The translations under genes and the position numbers were made by a program. Below, piece by piece: positions 48,571 to 60,627 of a stretch of 64,000 nucleotides of DNA (position 1 is its first letter; every line of letters begins with the position of its first letter). The DNA is from Ovis canadensis. Its lineage: Eukaryota; Chordata; Mammalia; Artiodactyla; Bovidae. The stretch spans positions 46,236,001-46,300,000 of the forward strand of contig NC_091249.1 of the NCBI RefSeq assembly GCF_042477335.2. The letters are read 5' to 3'. The notes under the pieces are model-generated. The model was not told the origin of the DNA and searched no databases. It saw only the letters and a list, made by a program, of their open reading frames with translations.

Positions 48571-49079
48571 TGAGAAATGGAATATTTCCTGCCATATCAG
48601 TAAACAAGGATGTCGCAGTCATCAGCGATTGCAGTTCTCCAATATGATAAGGTGACCCCTGAGGGAACACAGGAAGGAAAAGAATACCTGCTATCTAGCA
48701 ATCATCAGGCTACAGCCACTCCCTAAGGTGAGCCCCCAAGCAAACAGGATGTGAAAAATCCTGGATACTGGCCCCAGATAGCTGAGGTCTATATTAAAGG
48801 GATGGTTTCGTGAGACCAGACTCTTGCATCTTTCCACACATTAAAAAGCACTAAATTCAACTCTGATTGTCTGGTTTTCTTTAATTAACAATAATCTCTT
48901 ATTGTATAGACTACCTGTCCTTCGTTGTAAACTTCTATATAACCTGACTCCTCTCCTTACCTCCCCAGAGCAGTTCTCTAGTTACTTGAAATGCTGGTTC
49001 CCGGGTTTGGAGTTCTAAAAATGAATACCTAATAAAATATATCTCAAATTTTAAGCTGTGAGTAGTTTTTCAGTCAACA
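48571..49079 (+). mobile_element. Older ERV-type LTR, plus (copy 2 of 3)
   Basis: 509 bp from TGAGAAATGG to cagtcaaca. TATA-like ctatataac near 48935-48943 and AATAAA at 49031-49036. Aligns with the reverse complement of 46882-47448 along gaatatttcctgccatatc, the agcactaaattc segment and the cagagcagtt segment. Flanks do not show a matching duplication. Confidence 0.78.
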
Positions 49080-49234
49080 AACATGGATTAAAAATATCCC
49101 AATGGGAGTTTACCCTGGAGTATGCAAAATATTACACTTTTAATTGCAGTTAGGAAATCAGAAAATAAATGCTGCAAAGCTCTAAATTTGAAGCCATAGG
49201 AGAAACCTTTGTAAATTAGGAAGCGCTACTTTTT

Positions 49235-49345
49235 TTAAGATGGAAGAAACCAAGACTCAAATGGTTTAAATACTCTAAAATTGCAGAGATGATATTAGTA
49301 GAGCCAAGAGTTGAGCCCAAATTCTATGACTCTAAAATGAGTTTT
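49235..49345 (+). repeat. MIR-like relic
   Basis: Weak MIR 3' half: aaaccaagactcaaatgg, gagccaagagttgagcccaa, ttctatgactc. Confidence 0.45.
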
Positions 49346-50644
49346 CATTATCTGTAGACTATAGGTTTCCTTTACAATAACATGCTGAAAAATTAGCTTT
49401 TGAATTAGCTAAATAGACATAATGATTTTTCTAGCTAAGATCATTATTTCAGACTATGGAAATGAATCATAGCTGATTCATCTTATTTTATTTGTTTTTC
49501 AAAATGGAATTTCAGAACCTATACTAACTGTTTTAAAGAATGATGAAACTCCACATTTAAAATAATAGTTTTTGTTTATGTTCTACATTTATTAAAAACA
49601 AAACTTTATATTGTAACTTCAGTGCCCATTTAGGTCATCAGCTTGGTCTTGCTAATTATAAACAAGCTAATTGTTATGAAAGGAAGAATGTGATATAACA
49701 TACATATTTTCTCTTGTGAAGAGAATCATCTTCTGGATAGTTAGACTACAAATTGACTTGGCAAGACAGAAAGTCAATGAAGGGCAATAAATAGACCCCA
49801 TGGAAACATTTGCCTTAAACAGCCCAGTCTAAAATACGCATTCTTCAGATAATGTGAAGATTGGATTAGCCTAGTTAGGAGTTACATTTTCTAAATGAAA
49901 TTCTGCAATTGAAATGCCAAGGTTTGGTTTTTCTGTTTTCTGTTTGTTTACCATACTATCATCCTTTTGAGAAAAACAAGCAGATTATTCTCTATTTTCT
50001 GGATATATTATATGAAGAAGAAACCATTTCCATAGGGGAACTAAATTTTTCCCTGACTCATAGTATCATTACATGCTGGCAGAACATTACAAAGTAATTT
50101 AAGAATAAAAGATACAAATTATTGGCTCGTTGCTACCCTGCTTTTTGAATAATATTGAATGTATTTCCTATTTAAACTTCAGAATCCTTATAAGGAAAGA
50201 TCTATGGAGAAATAACTCAACTAACCAAACCAAAAAGATGAACACACCAAGTTCTCACCAACACTCACATGCATTGAACCTACAGTCAAGTGAGCGTAAA
50301 GGGTATACACTTCACTCACTATCTTTTTACTCACTGTATTTAGTGAGTAAATATCTGTAGGTATAGAGTGTTATTGATATTGAAAATTCCCTGCTTATTC
50401 TGAAAAGCAATAATCAGTTTACTGACTTAGGTCAGGTGAAGATGACAAGGGGTTTTGATACGAGTCTGGTGCTTCGAGGTAATCAGCAAATTGAGTGTCA
50501 CTATAAAATGGAAACAGGAGTAAATGTTGATCTATTTCCTTTCCATATCCCAACACTATATTTCAGAAAAGAAATAAACATGGAAAAGTATAAGACCCAT
50601 TTTTTTTTGCTGATTTTTCAAATCTTATAAATTTGATTCTAGAT
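49346..50644. other. Non-repetitive AT-rich stretch
   Basis: No gene or repeat recognised. Confidence 0.45.
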
Positions 50645-50654
50645 TCTGAAGTCA

Positions 50655-52212
50655 GGTCAGTTCAGTTCAGTCGCTCAGTTGTGTCTGACTCTTTGTGACC
50701 CCATGAATCACAGCATGCCAGGCCTCCCTGTCCATAACCAACTCCTGGAAATCACTCAGACTCACGTCCATCGAGTCAGTGATGCTATCCAGTCATCTCA
50801 TCCTCTGTCGTCCCCTTCTCCTCCTGCCCCCAATCCCTCCTAGCATCAAAGTCTTTTCCAATGAGTCAGGTCATCGTATCAGGTGGCCAAAGTATTGGAG
50901 TTTCAGCTTTAGCATCATTCCTTCCAAGGATATCCCAGGGCAGATCTCCTTAAGAATGGACCAGTTGGATCTCCTTGCAGTTCAAGGGACTCTCAAGAGT
51001 CTTCTCCAACACCACAGTTCAAAAGCATCAATTATTCGGCACTCAGCTTTCTTTACAGTCCAACTCTCAAATCCATACATGACCACAGGAAAAACCATAG
51101 CCTTGTCTAGGCGGACCTTTGTTGGCAAAGTAATGTCTCTGCTTTTGAATATGCTATCTAGGTTGGTCATAACTTTCCTTCCAAGGAGTAAGCGTCTTTT
51201 AATTTCATGGCTGCAATCACCATCTGCAGTGATTTTGGAGCCCCCCAAAATAAAGTCTGACACTGTTTCTACTGTTTCCCCATCTATTTCCCATGAAGTG
51301 ATGGGACCAGATGCCATGATCTTAGTTTTCTGAATGTTGAGCTTTAAGCCAACTTTTTCAGTCTCCACTTTCCCTTTCAACATGAGGCTTTTCAGTTCCT
51401 CTTCACTTTCTGCCATAAGGGTGGTGTCATCTGCATATCTGAGGTAATTGATATTTCTCCCGGCCATCTTGATTCCAGCTTGTGCTTCCTCCAGCCCAGC
51501 GTTTCTCATGATGTATTCTGCGTAGAAGTTAAATAAGCAGGGTGACAATATACAGCCTTGACGTACTCCTTTTCCTATTTGGAACCAGTCTGTTGTTCCA
51601 TGTCCAGTTCTAACTGTTGCTTCCTAACCTGCATATAGGTTTCTCAAGAGGCAGGTCAGGTGGTCTGGTATTCCCATCTCTTTCAAAATTTCCCACAGTT
51701 GATTGTGATCCACACAGTCAAAGGCTTTGGCATAGTCAATAAAGCAGATAGATGTTTTTCTGGAACTTTCTTGCTTTTTCGATGATCCAGTGGATGTTGG
51801 CAATTTGATCTCTGGTTCCTCTGCCTTTTCTAAAACCAGCTTGAACATATGGAAGTTCACGGTTCACATATTGTTGAAGCCTGGCTTGGAGAGTTTTGAG
51901 CATTAATTTACTAGCGTGTGAGATGAGTGCAATTGTGCAATAGTTTGAGCATTCTTTGGCATTGCCTTTATTTGGGATGGGAATGAAAGCTGACCTTTTC
52001 CAGTCCTGTGGCCACAGCTGAATTTTCCAAATTTACTGGCATATTGAGTGCAGCACTTTCACAGCATCATCTTTCAGAATTTGAAATAGCTCTTCTGAAA
52101 TTCCATCACCTCCACTAGCTTTGTTTGTAGTGATGCTTTCTAAGGCCCACTTGACTTCACATTCCAGGATGTCTGGCTCTAGGTGAGTGATCACACCATC
52201 ATGATTATCTGG
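50655..52212 (-). mobile_element. BovB LINE 3' half (minus) of a twin-primed copy
   Basis: 1.56 kb from the BovB 3' end (left, repeated gttca) through the RT domain to cccagataatcatgat at 52212. 50982-51548 keeps 188 open codons with LRYADDTTL (YADD at 51426-51437); 51624-51860 keeps the FIDYAKAFD motif. The two pieces are in different frames, so RT is broken. The left flank tctgaagtca (50645-50654) matches tctgaggtca at 53491-53500. Confidence 0.94.
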
Positions 52213-53490
52213 GCAAATTGGAAGTGGTCAAACAAGATATGGCAAGATGGAACGTCGACATTCTAGGAATTAGCAAACTAAAATGGACTGGAATGGGTGA
52301 ATTTAACTCAGATGACCATTATATCTACTACTGTTGGCAGGAATCCCTCAGAAGAAATGGAGTAGCCATCATGGTCAACAAAAGAATCCAAAATGCAGTA
52401 CTTGGAAGCAATCTCTAAAATGACAGAATGATCTCTGTTCGTTTCCAAGGCAAGCCATTCAATATCATAGTAATCCAAGTCTATGCCCCAGGCAGTAACA
52501 CTGAAGAAGCTGAAGTTGAACGGTTCTATAAAGACCTACAAGACCTTTTAGAACTAACAACCAAAAAAGATGTCCTTCTCATTATAGGGGACTGGAATGC
52601 AAAAGTAGGAAGTCAAGAAACACCTGGAGTAACAGGCAAATTTGACCTTGGAATATGGAATGAAGCAGGGCAAAGACTCATAGAGTTTTGCCAAGAAAAT
52701 GCACTGGTCATAACAAACACCCTCTTCCAACAACACAAGAGAAGACTCTACACATGGACATCACCAGATGGCCAACACTGAAATCAGATTGATTACATTT
52801 TTTGCAGCCAAAGATGGAGAAGCTCTATTCAGTCAGAAAAACAAGACTGGGAGCTGACTGTGGCTCAGATCATGAACTCCTTTTTGCCAAATTCAGATTT
52901 AAATTGAAGAAAGTAGGGAAAATCATAGATCATTCCAGTATGACCTAAATCAAATCCCTTATGATTATACAGTGGAAGTGAAAAATAGATTTAAAGGACT
53001 AGATCTGATAGACAGAGTGCCTGATGAACTATGGACGGATGTTTGTGACATTGTACAGGAGACAGGGATCAAGACCATCCCCATGAAAAAGAAATGCAAA
53101 AAAGCAAAATGGCTGTCTGGGGAGGCCTTACAAATAGCTGTGAAAAGAAGAGAAGCCAAAAGCAAAGGAGAAAAGGAAAGATATAAGCATCTGAATGCAG
53201 AGTTCCAAAGAATAGCAACGAGAGATAAGAAAGCCTACCTCAGGGATCAATGCAAAGAAATAGAGGAAAAGAACAGAATGGGAAAGACTAGAGATCTCTT
53301 CAAGAAAATTAGAGATACCAAGGGAATATTTCATGCAAAGATGGGCTTGATAAAGGACAGAAATGATATGGACCTAACAGAAGCAGACGATATTAAGAAG
53401 AGGTGGTAAGAATACACAGAACTGTACAAAAAAGATCTTCATGACCCAGATAATCTGATAGTGTGATCACTCACCTAGAGCCAGACATCC
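52211..53490 (+). mobile_element. BovB LINE 5' part (inverted) of the same copy: endonuclease region
   Basis: 1.28 kb covering the APE-type endonuclease and linker in the opposite orientation to the 3' half. Open pieces: 52218-52418 (start of endonuclease, NSDDHYIYY), 52428-52781 (IGDWNAKVG motif), 52972-53409 (Lys-rich linker). A TGA at about 52779-52781 falls where BovB normally has CGA before the NQIDY motif, typical of CpG decay. The outer end repeats ~45 bp (53446-53490) that also begins the 3' half. Junction microhomology is ggg at 52211-52213. Confidence 0.93.
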
Positions 53491-53689
53491 TCTGAGGTCA
53501 GTCCTCTGTTTCAAAGAAACTATGATCAATATTGTAAAATAATCTTCCGAAGGGAAACAACACCAACATTTATTTATAAGGCAAAATGACAACATGAGAC
53601 TTTTGATAATATCTGGATAGAAATTGTATTTATCGGACTACCCTGGGCAAAATAACAAGAGAAGATGAGTTGGCAACAACGGGATTCCA

Positions 53690-53890
53690 TTTTGTCAGCC
53701 TTCTATCTTCACGCCACATCTAGGCCACATTTAGACTTTCAGAGTCCAGTTCCAAAGCTGCCTTTTCTATAAAGTTTTCCCTCATCTTGTCACTCTGAGA
53801 TAATCTCTCATCACAATTAGCTTTCTTATTCTGGGCTATCTCTTTGGCTATATCACCAATTTCTTAAAATCTAAGATAATGCCAATTTAT
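53690..53890 (+). repeat. L2-like LINE relic
   Basis: ttctataaagttttccctc, cactctgagataatctctc, ttctgggctatctctttggc resemble the L2 3' region. Diverged. Confidence 0.5.
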
Positions 53891-54786
53891 TTTTATTACC
53901 AAGCAGCCACTCCAGTGTGTAATAATTGCAAAAAAAAAAAAAAAAGAATTTTGTAGAAGCAAACCAAATTATGGAAAAAAGTAAAGCTCTAATTTGACAA
54001 ATTAATAATATATACTCTGTCTTTCACAGCATGTTAAAGACCAGGAGATAATGTGATAACGACCAAGGTAGTGGTAAGTACATAAGGGTCTAAAGAACAC
54101 AGTACCGTGGTTGCATTATCATCACCATCACCACACCACCGAGTCAGAATCCCAAATATATTACAGGAGAAACAAAGCTGCCCTGACAAGTGAAGTGTAA
54201 AGAATTAATTATTACTGAAATCTCATTTGACTGTGAAGAGACACTGCTATTTAATCATTTCCATCATGTATCTCCTATCATGAGGTACAGTAAAGGGATT
54301 TCCTTAAAGTAACTTCAAGGAAAATGCTTATAGTTTCAGACTAATGCAATTTTACAGTTCTAGGCTATTTCACAGAGTACAGCAGCTATTTCTCAAACTA
54401 ATTAATAGAGCAGACTATTTTACAGTCAAATCAGAATTGAACCATGAGAGAGCAGTCCAAAATTTTAGTTTCAGCTTATTAGCTAATACAGTATAAGGTT
54501 TCTGGATTATACTCCCTCAATCCTTCAGTTCATTCTTCTTACATCATTTTTAGTGTTTTACCTGCCTAAGGTTCTCAGTTAATGGCTAATTGAAAAGGAA
54601 TCTATATGTATGATGCCTGACATGGAAACACTGGAAAGAAAAAAAAGAGGAACACATAATTTCTACTTCCCAGGAGCCTGAGAATACAAGAGGACACAGA
54701 TCCAACAAACATGTAAACACACATAAATAAATATATGCTTCCAAACAAACTTAAGTACAAGCATAGATAAGACGCTTTAGGAACAT
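53891..54786. other. Non-repetitive spacer
   Basis: A-run at about 53930-53945. No gene or repeat recognised. Confidence 0.45.
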
Positions 54787-54986
54787 TGTTGACTGATGAT
54801 ATTTCAGGGAAGGTATTGGCTGAAAAAATTGCACAGTCTAAAAGCTGAGAGTTTTTTTTTATTTAGCAGACTAACTGAAGGCTTAAATCCAAAAGACAGT
54901 TTCTCAGATAGCTCCGAGGGACTGTTCCAAAGAAGTAAGGGAGGAGCTCGGATATACAGTTTTTGCAACAAACTAGGTAGTCAAAA
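54787..54986 (-). mobile_element. Older ERV-type LTR, minus, left part (copy 3 of 3)
   Basis: Starts tgttgact like copy 1, with AATAAA on minus near 54858-54863. It runs to tttttgcaacaaactaggtagtcaaaa, where a BovB interrupts it; the LTR resumes at 55497. Confidence 0.75.
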
Positions 54987-55496
54987 GTTATGACCAACCT
55001 AGATAGCATATTGAAAAGCAGAGACATTACTTTGCCTACTAAGGTCCATCTAGTCAAGGCTATGGTTTTTCCAGTGGTCATGTATAGATGTGAGAGTTGG
55101 ACTGTGTAGAAAGCTGAGTGCCGAAGAATTGATGGTCTTGAACTGTGGTGTTGGGGAAGACTCTTGAGAGTCCCTTAGACTGCAAGGAGATCCAACCAGT
55201 CCATTCTGAAGGAGATCAACCCTGGGATTTCTTTGGAAGGAATGATGCTAAAGCTGAAACTCCAGTACTTTGGCCACCTCATGCGAAGCGTTGACTCATT
55301 GAAAAAGACTCTGATGCTGGGAGGGATTGTGGGCAGAAGGAGAAGGGGACGACAGAGGATGAGATGGCTGGATGGCATCACTGACTCGATGGACTGAGTC
55401 TGATTGAACTCCGGGAGATGGTGATGAACAGGGAGGCCTGGCGTGCTGCGATTCATGGGGTCACAAAGTGTCGGACACGACTGAGCAACTGAACTG
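54987..55496 (+). mobile_element. BovB LINE 3' end, plus, nested in LTR, with TSD
   Basis: 510-bp truncated BovB from gttatgaccaacctagatag to gagcaactgaactg. Exact 12-bp duplication aggtagtcaaaa at 54975-54986 and 55497-55508, made of LTR sequence. Coding remnants have stops. Confidence 0.96.
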
Positions 55497-55746
55497 AGGT
55501 AGTCAAAACATCAAAAGATTATTAAAGAAAAAACAAACATCTCAAGATAATAAATTTAGCACTTTTCTAAGTGTGGGAAGATACGAGAATATGAGTTTCC
55601 TAGCTGTCAAGGGCCAGTATCCTGTCTCTTTCTTTTTTCCATGTTGAATTCCCTCAGGGTACACAGTTGGGTGTGGCTGCAGGGACTGATGCTCTGAATG
55701 TCATTACATCCTTTGATTAAAGATGGCAGATGACATTTTTCATCCA
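55497..55746 (-). mobile_element. Older ERV-type LTR, minus, right part
   Basis: Continues copy 3: catcaaaagattattaaagaaa, gtgtgggaagatacgag, gggccagtatcctg, ending gatggcagatgacatttttcatcca. Confidence 0.75.
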
Positions 55747-55814
55747 TGAAAAGATAGTACAAATACCAGAGAATCAGGAATGTAGAAGTTAAAGAGTTTG
55801 ACTCAATTTATTTA

Positions 55815-56035
55815 AAAAAGTAGAATGAATAATATAAACCATGGGCTTTGGGTAATTATGATATGTCAACAATTGTTCATCAGCTGCAATAAATGTACCA
55901 CTTGGGCAGGGGATGTTGATAACACATGAGGCTATGCATGTATGGGGGCCAGGGCTTTCTGGGAAATCTCTGTACCTTCCTCTCAATTTTGCTATGAACA
56001 TAAAACTGTTTTACACCAACAAAATGTTAATAAAA
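55815..56035 (+). mobile_element. Old L1 (L1M-type) 3' UTR, plus
   Basis: gggtaattatgatatgtcaac, ggggatgttgataacac, gggaaatctctgtaccttcc, caattttgctatgaac: same UTR type as 43340-43545. Confidence 0.8.
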
Positions 56036-56814
56036 GCAAACAAATGAGTAGAATGTACTGTCAAAAGCTTATCTAATGGAAAGAGGACTTAAAAGGGATA
56101 AAGTAGAGATGGAATTTTGAAGTTACTTAAGTTTGAGCACTTAATTTTATCAATATGTAAAGGTAATGAGGATGCTTTTTTTTTTGTATTACAAGAGGAT
56201 TCTCCTAGTACCAACTTATTCTTTATTTAATCATGGCTTGTTTTTACTGATGTTTTTCAAAGTTTATTGACCCATCTCCCGCAGAGACTACAATAGATAG
56301 AATTTCAGGATAAGTTCTATTTTTTTAAAGATAAAAAATGTGCTCTTTCAAATAACTTTTCCTTAAAACAGAGGCCTAATAATTTACATAGTACCCTTTA
56401 AAAATGTTTATTGAGAAGTCAACATGGTAGAGAAGAAAAAGTACTACTAAAGGAGAAGGTGATCTTTCTTCTCATCAGTTATTGGATGAACAACAATGAG
56501 ACTATAAATTAAATTTTCTGGGCCCCAGAATTCTCTCCTAAAATTAATTAATATGTCTCTCTTTTCTTTCTTTTTCTCACAGTTATGTTTATGAAGTTTC
56601 AGGTAACATGTGGAACAAGAGATAAAAGAATCAGTCATGGCCTTAAAATTATCTGCTGCATAGAAGGTTAGCAAGTAAACACACTAACAAAGTACAGAAA
56701 AGGTTCATTGGAAGTTTTAAGAAGAAAAATTAATCAGTTATTCTGTGTGCTCCAATACAAGTGACCACCGATTACCTTGGATGCACACGCAACACAGGGT
56801 TCCTAAACAAATGG
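56036..56814. other. Non-repetitive AT-rich stretch
   Basis: No gene or repeat recognised. Confidence 0.45.
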
Positions 56815-57420
56815 CAAGGGGAGGCTCATGGAGGAACTCAGGAAAAACTTTGTGGAGAGAGCGTTAGTTAATATTGAAGGAATGGTAGGGATAAAATAAG
56901 CATAGAAGTGAGAGTAGGTGTGAAAAAATGTGAGGGAGATCTGAAATAGTTTTAAACTGAATATGAGCATGGTAATGCTGGAGTTCAAGGTAAGGATGAA
57001 AGATAAATGCAAAAAAATAAGGGTGGAGAGTTAGGGGAAGGCTGGATTATGAGGATCAGTGTGTGCTAAATAATTCAGATTTTATATGAATGGCTTATTT
57101 ATGGGAGGTCGTTGAAGGATTATAAATACCAGACTGACCTGATCAGTTTGCCTTTCAAGAAAGATCATTCTACCAAGCTTGAGGATGATAAACTGGAAAA
57201 GGACTGAACTAAAGCCAGGGAAATCAGTAATAAAATATGGAGTAGCCCAATCAAGGGATAGGGATATGAGATCATAGAAGGGAGTGAATTATAAGAGATA
57301 CTGAGAAATCAAAACAGTAACATTTAGATACTATTCCATGTGAGTGTCAACCAAGAAAGGAGAGTCAAGGATGGCTGCCAGCCTCTCATTTGGGCCTTGT
57401 ATGAGTCAATGATTGACAAG
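56815..57420 (+). repeat. Ancient mammalian repeat, unassigned
   Basis: Segments such as gggaggtcgttgaaggatta, gacctgatcagtttgcc, aagatcattctaccaagc and gatggctgccag resemble a common old interspersed repeat, but I cannot name the family reliably. Confidence 0.45.
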
Positions 57421-58445
57421 TAAGAACCACTAAATCTCTCTGGTGGATAACAGTACACAATTATTTCTTGCTTATACACCTGCAGCTGTAGCTTGAGCAC
57501 AACTGGACTTGACTCTAAATGTTAGGTTGGGTCTAATCATCGAATCTACTTCACATGTCTGTCATCTGCCATAGACTAACACCTACGTAAATCATTTTCT
57601 TATCACAAAGAGCAGAAAGTCAGCCCAAAGGCCTTTTAAGCCTTTGTGTCACATATACCAACATTACATTGGCCAAACAAAGTCATGTGTTGGAGTGTGA
57701 AGTCAAGAAGTGGTAAAACAACTGCGTCCACCATGGAGTCACGGCAACGGTGTGTGTATACAACACCAATCCAAGAAAATGAAGAACTGAGGCCAGTGAT
57801 TCAATTTACCACCCAGTCTCATGTGCGTGGTGGGTAACTCCTGTGATAAAGAACGAAAGAGAAAGAACATTATTTGAACACAGAAAAAAAAATGGAATTT
57901 GAGTTTGGACATATTGCAATGCCTCCAGCACTTCAAATCACTGATGTTTAGCAGGCAGTTTGGTAGAGATATATATATATATATAGGGCTGCTGGGAGAA
58001 TTATATCTGTGTTGGGAATACAGACAGGGAGTCGTCAGCACTGATATTTAGAGGACATTGTGGAGTGAATAATGAAGAGACTCTGGGGGAAAGAAGCACA
58101 ACATTCAAGGGATGAGCAGCAGCAGAAGATCCGTAAAGGAAAATGAGATAAATAGTAGAGAAACAAAACCAAATAATAAACTGATTTTATGTGCCAAAAG
58201 CTACATAGGGGCCCAGGGAGAAAAGGATTGAGAATTCTTAATTGGATTTAAAATTTAAAAGTGCATTAGTAGCCTTATCACAACCATTTTCAAAAACATG
58301 GTAAATAGAAACCCGTATTCATCTCAAAAAGACTGCTTATTACTTCCCAGGTTTCCACATTATCTCCTTTCCTCAACCCTACCATCACTTCTATTTCCCT
58401 TCAATACAAAGGCAACTCTGCCTCTTGAACATGTCCTATATGGGT
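57421..58445. other. Non-repetitive stretch
   Basis: A short (TA)n run lies at about 57967-57986. The 63- and 100-codon frames on opposite strands near 57646-58041 overlap each other and have no known motif. Confidence 0.45.
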
Positions 58446-58552
58446 AGCCTACCCTTTCTCCAGGGGAACTTCCTGACCCAGGAATCGAACCAGGGTTTCC
58501 TGCATTACAAGTGGATTTTTTATCTACCAGCTGAGCTACCAGGGAAGCCCTA
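58446..58552 (-). mobile_element. Bov-tA SINE, minus, head half
   Basis: Only the tRNA-derived half is present (ggcttccctggtagctcag on minus, with B-box-like ggttcgattcctgg). The 3' half is missing. Confidence 0.88.
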
Positions 58553-58589
58553 TGTTGGTTCAACTCAGCATTTCTTCCTCTTGTACCAC

Positions 58590-58990
58590 TATAGTAACCA
58601 CCACATCCTACAAAAGGTTCCTAGCAAGTCTCCTGCCTCCACTCTTATCCACGTTGCTATTCATTTTCACATCACAAATAGACAGATCTTTAAAAATAAG
58701 ATTAAGGTAATCACAGTATATATTCCCATATATAAAATAGCATTCCTACACCTAATACCCTGAAAGTCCTACACAGTTTGATCTCGGACAATCTCTTCTA
58801 CTACTCTCCCTCCAGGTCAGTGTATTTCACCCAAATTGTCCTTAATAAATCTCAGTGACCTCAAAGTTGCCCTTACTTAGAATTTTTGAACTAACTACTG
58901 CCTAGTTCTATAGCTGGCTCTTCTGCTAGAAAACCAACTTCTTAAAGTCTGAGATAACATTTACTTGATATTCTCTGTCCACTGATTTCA
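58590..58990 (+). repeat. L2-like LINE relic
   Basis: Diverged pieces: aatagacagatctttaaa, cctacacagtttgatctcgg, ttctgctagaaaacc and acttcttaaagtctgagat. Confidence 0.5.
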
Positions 58991-59177
58991 TATTGCTTAC
59001 TTTCTAATAATTAAAGTTTTAGTTTAAATGAACATTTCTTTGAACACTGAAATGAGTTGCTTTATAGTTTTTTTCTGTCATAAAATCCTACTCTAATGTT
59101 CAACATTGTACTTGTCAGTATCTGAATTTTTTTTATTGTTATTTATTTTTTGTCTCCTAACCTTTGTGCAGATGTAT

Positions 59178-59459
59178 TCAGTTCAATTCTGTTCAGTCGC
59201 TCAGTCGTGTCCAACTCTTTGCGACCCCATGAATTGCAGCACGCCAGGCCTCTCTGTCCATTACCAATGCTTGGAGTTCACCCAAACTCATGTCCATCGA
59301 GTCAGTGATGCCATCCAGCCATCTCATCCTCTGTCGTCCCCTTCTCCTCCTGCCCCCCAATCCCTCCCAGCATCAGAGTCTTTTCCAATGAGTCAACTCT
59401 TCGCATGAGGTGGCCAAAGTATTGGAGTTTCAGCTTTAGCATCATTCCTTCCAAAGAAC
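59178..59459 (-). mobile_element. BovB LINE, minus, 3' part left of nested SINE
   Basis: BovB 3' end reversed, starting ttcagttcaattctgttcag; interrupted after ttccaaagaac (59449-59459). Confidence 0.93.
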
Positions 59460-59643
59460 TGGTGGCTCAGAGGTTAAAGTGTCTGCCTGCAATGTAGGAG
59501 ACCTGGATTCGATCTCTGGGTCAGGAATATCCCCTGGAGAAGGAAATGGCAACCCACTCCAGTATTTCTGCCTGAAGAACCCCATGGATGGAGGAGCCTC
59601 GTGGGCTACAGTCCACAAGGACTGTAGCAATTTCACTTTCACT
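59460..59643 (+). mobile_element. Bov-tA SINE nested in BovB, with TSD
   Basis: Bov-tA lacking its first ~10 bases (starts tggtggctcagagg) and ending ttcactttcact. Exact 11-bp duplication ttccaaagaac at 59449-59459 and 59644-59654, which is BovB sequence. Confidence 0.94.
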
Positions 59644-60627
59644 TTCCAAAGAACACCCAAGACTGATCTCCTTTAGGATGGACTGGTTGGATCTCCTTGC
59701 AGTCCAAGGGACTCTAAATAGTCTTCTCCAACACCACAGTTCAAAAGCATCAATTCTTCGGTGTTCAGCTTTCTTCACAGTCCAACTCTCACATCCATAC
59801 ATGACCACTGGAAAAACCATAGCCTTGACTAGACAGACTTTTGTTGGCAAAGTAATGTCTCTGCTTTTGAATATGCTATCTAGGTTGGTCATAACTTTCC
59901 TTCCGAGAAGCAAGCGTCTTTTAATTCCATGGCTGCAATCCCCATCTGCAGTGATTTTGGAGCCCCCCAAAATAATCTGACATTGTTTCCACTGTTTCCC
60001 CATCTATTTGCCATGAAGTGATGGGACCAGAGGCCATGATCTTCATTTTCTGAATGTTGAGATTTAAGCCAACTTTTTCACTCTCTTCTTTCACTTTCAT
60101 CAAGAGGCTTTTTAGTTCCTCTTCACTTTCTGCCATAAGGGTGGTGTCATCTGCATATCTGAGGTTATTGATATTTCTCCCAGCAATCTTGATTCCAGCT
60201 TCTGCTTCTTCCAGTCCAGCGTTTCTCATGATGTACTCTGCATAGAAGTTAAATAAGCAGGATGACAATATACAGCCTTGACGTACTCCTTTTCCTATTT
60301 GGAACCAGTCTGTTGTTCCATGTCCAGTTCTAACTGTTGCTTCCTGACCTGCATATAGGTTTCTCAAGAGGCAGGTTAGGTAGTCTGGTATTCCCATCTC
60401 TTTCAGAATTTTCTACAGTTTATTGTGATCCACACAGTCAAAGGCTTTGGCATAGTCAGTAAAGCAGAAATAGATATTTTTCTAGAATTCTCTTGCTTTC
60501 TCCATGATCCAGTGGATATTGGCAATTTGATCTCTTGTTCTTCTGCCTTTTCTAAAACCAGCTTGAATATCTGGAAGTTCATGGTTCACCTATTGCTTAA
60601 GCCTGGCTTGGAGAATTTTGAGCATTA
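59644..60627 (-). mobile_element. BovB LINE, minus, RT part right of nested SINE
   Basis: Continues to the RT domain and breaks at ttttgagcatta. 59921-60397 keeps 158 open codons with an intact LRYADDTTL (YADD codons at 60146-60157). A frame change near 59920-60000 and a stop near 60415 (aattttctacag) break the protein. Confidence 0.94.

Noticed and set aside
50982..51548. 188-codon open frame on minus as a possible gene
   Set aside because: It is the BovB reverse transcriptase (LRYADDTTL box and flanking sequence) and is shared with at least six other copies here.
52972..53409. 145-codon Lys-rich frame as a possible host gene
   Set aside because: It is the BovB linker between endonuclease and RT, and matches the reversed region at about 24220-24580.
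57646..58041. Overlapping sense and antisense frames of 63 and 100 codons as a small gene
   Set aside because: No recognisable motif, low complexity in part (TA repeat), and lengths are expected by chance.
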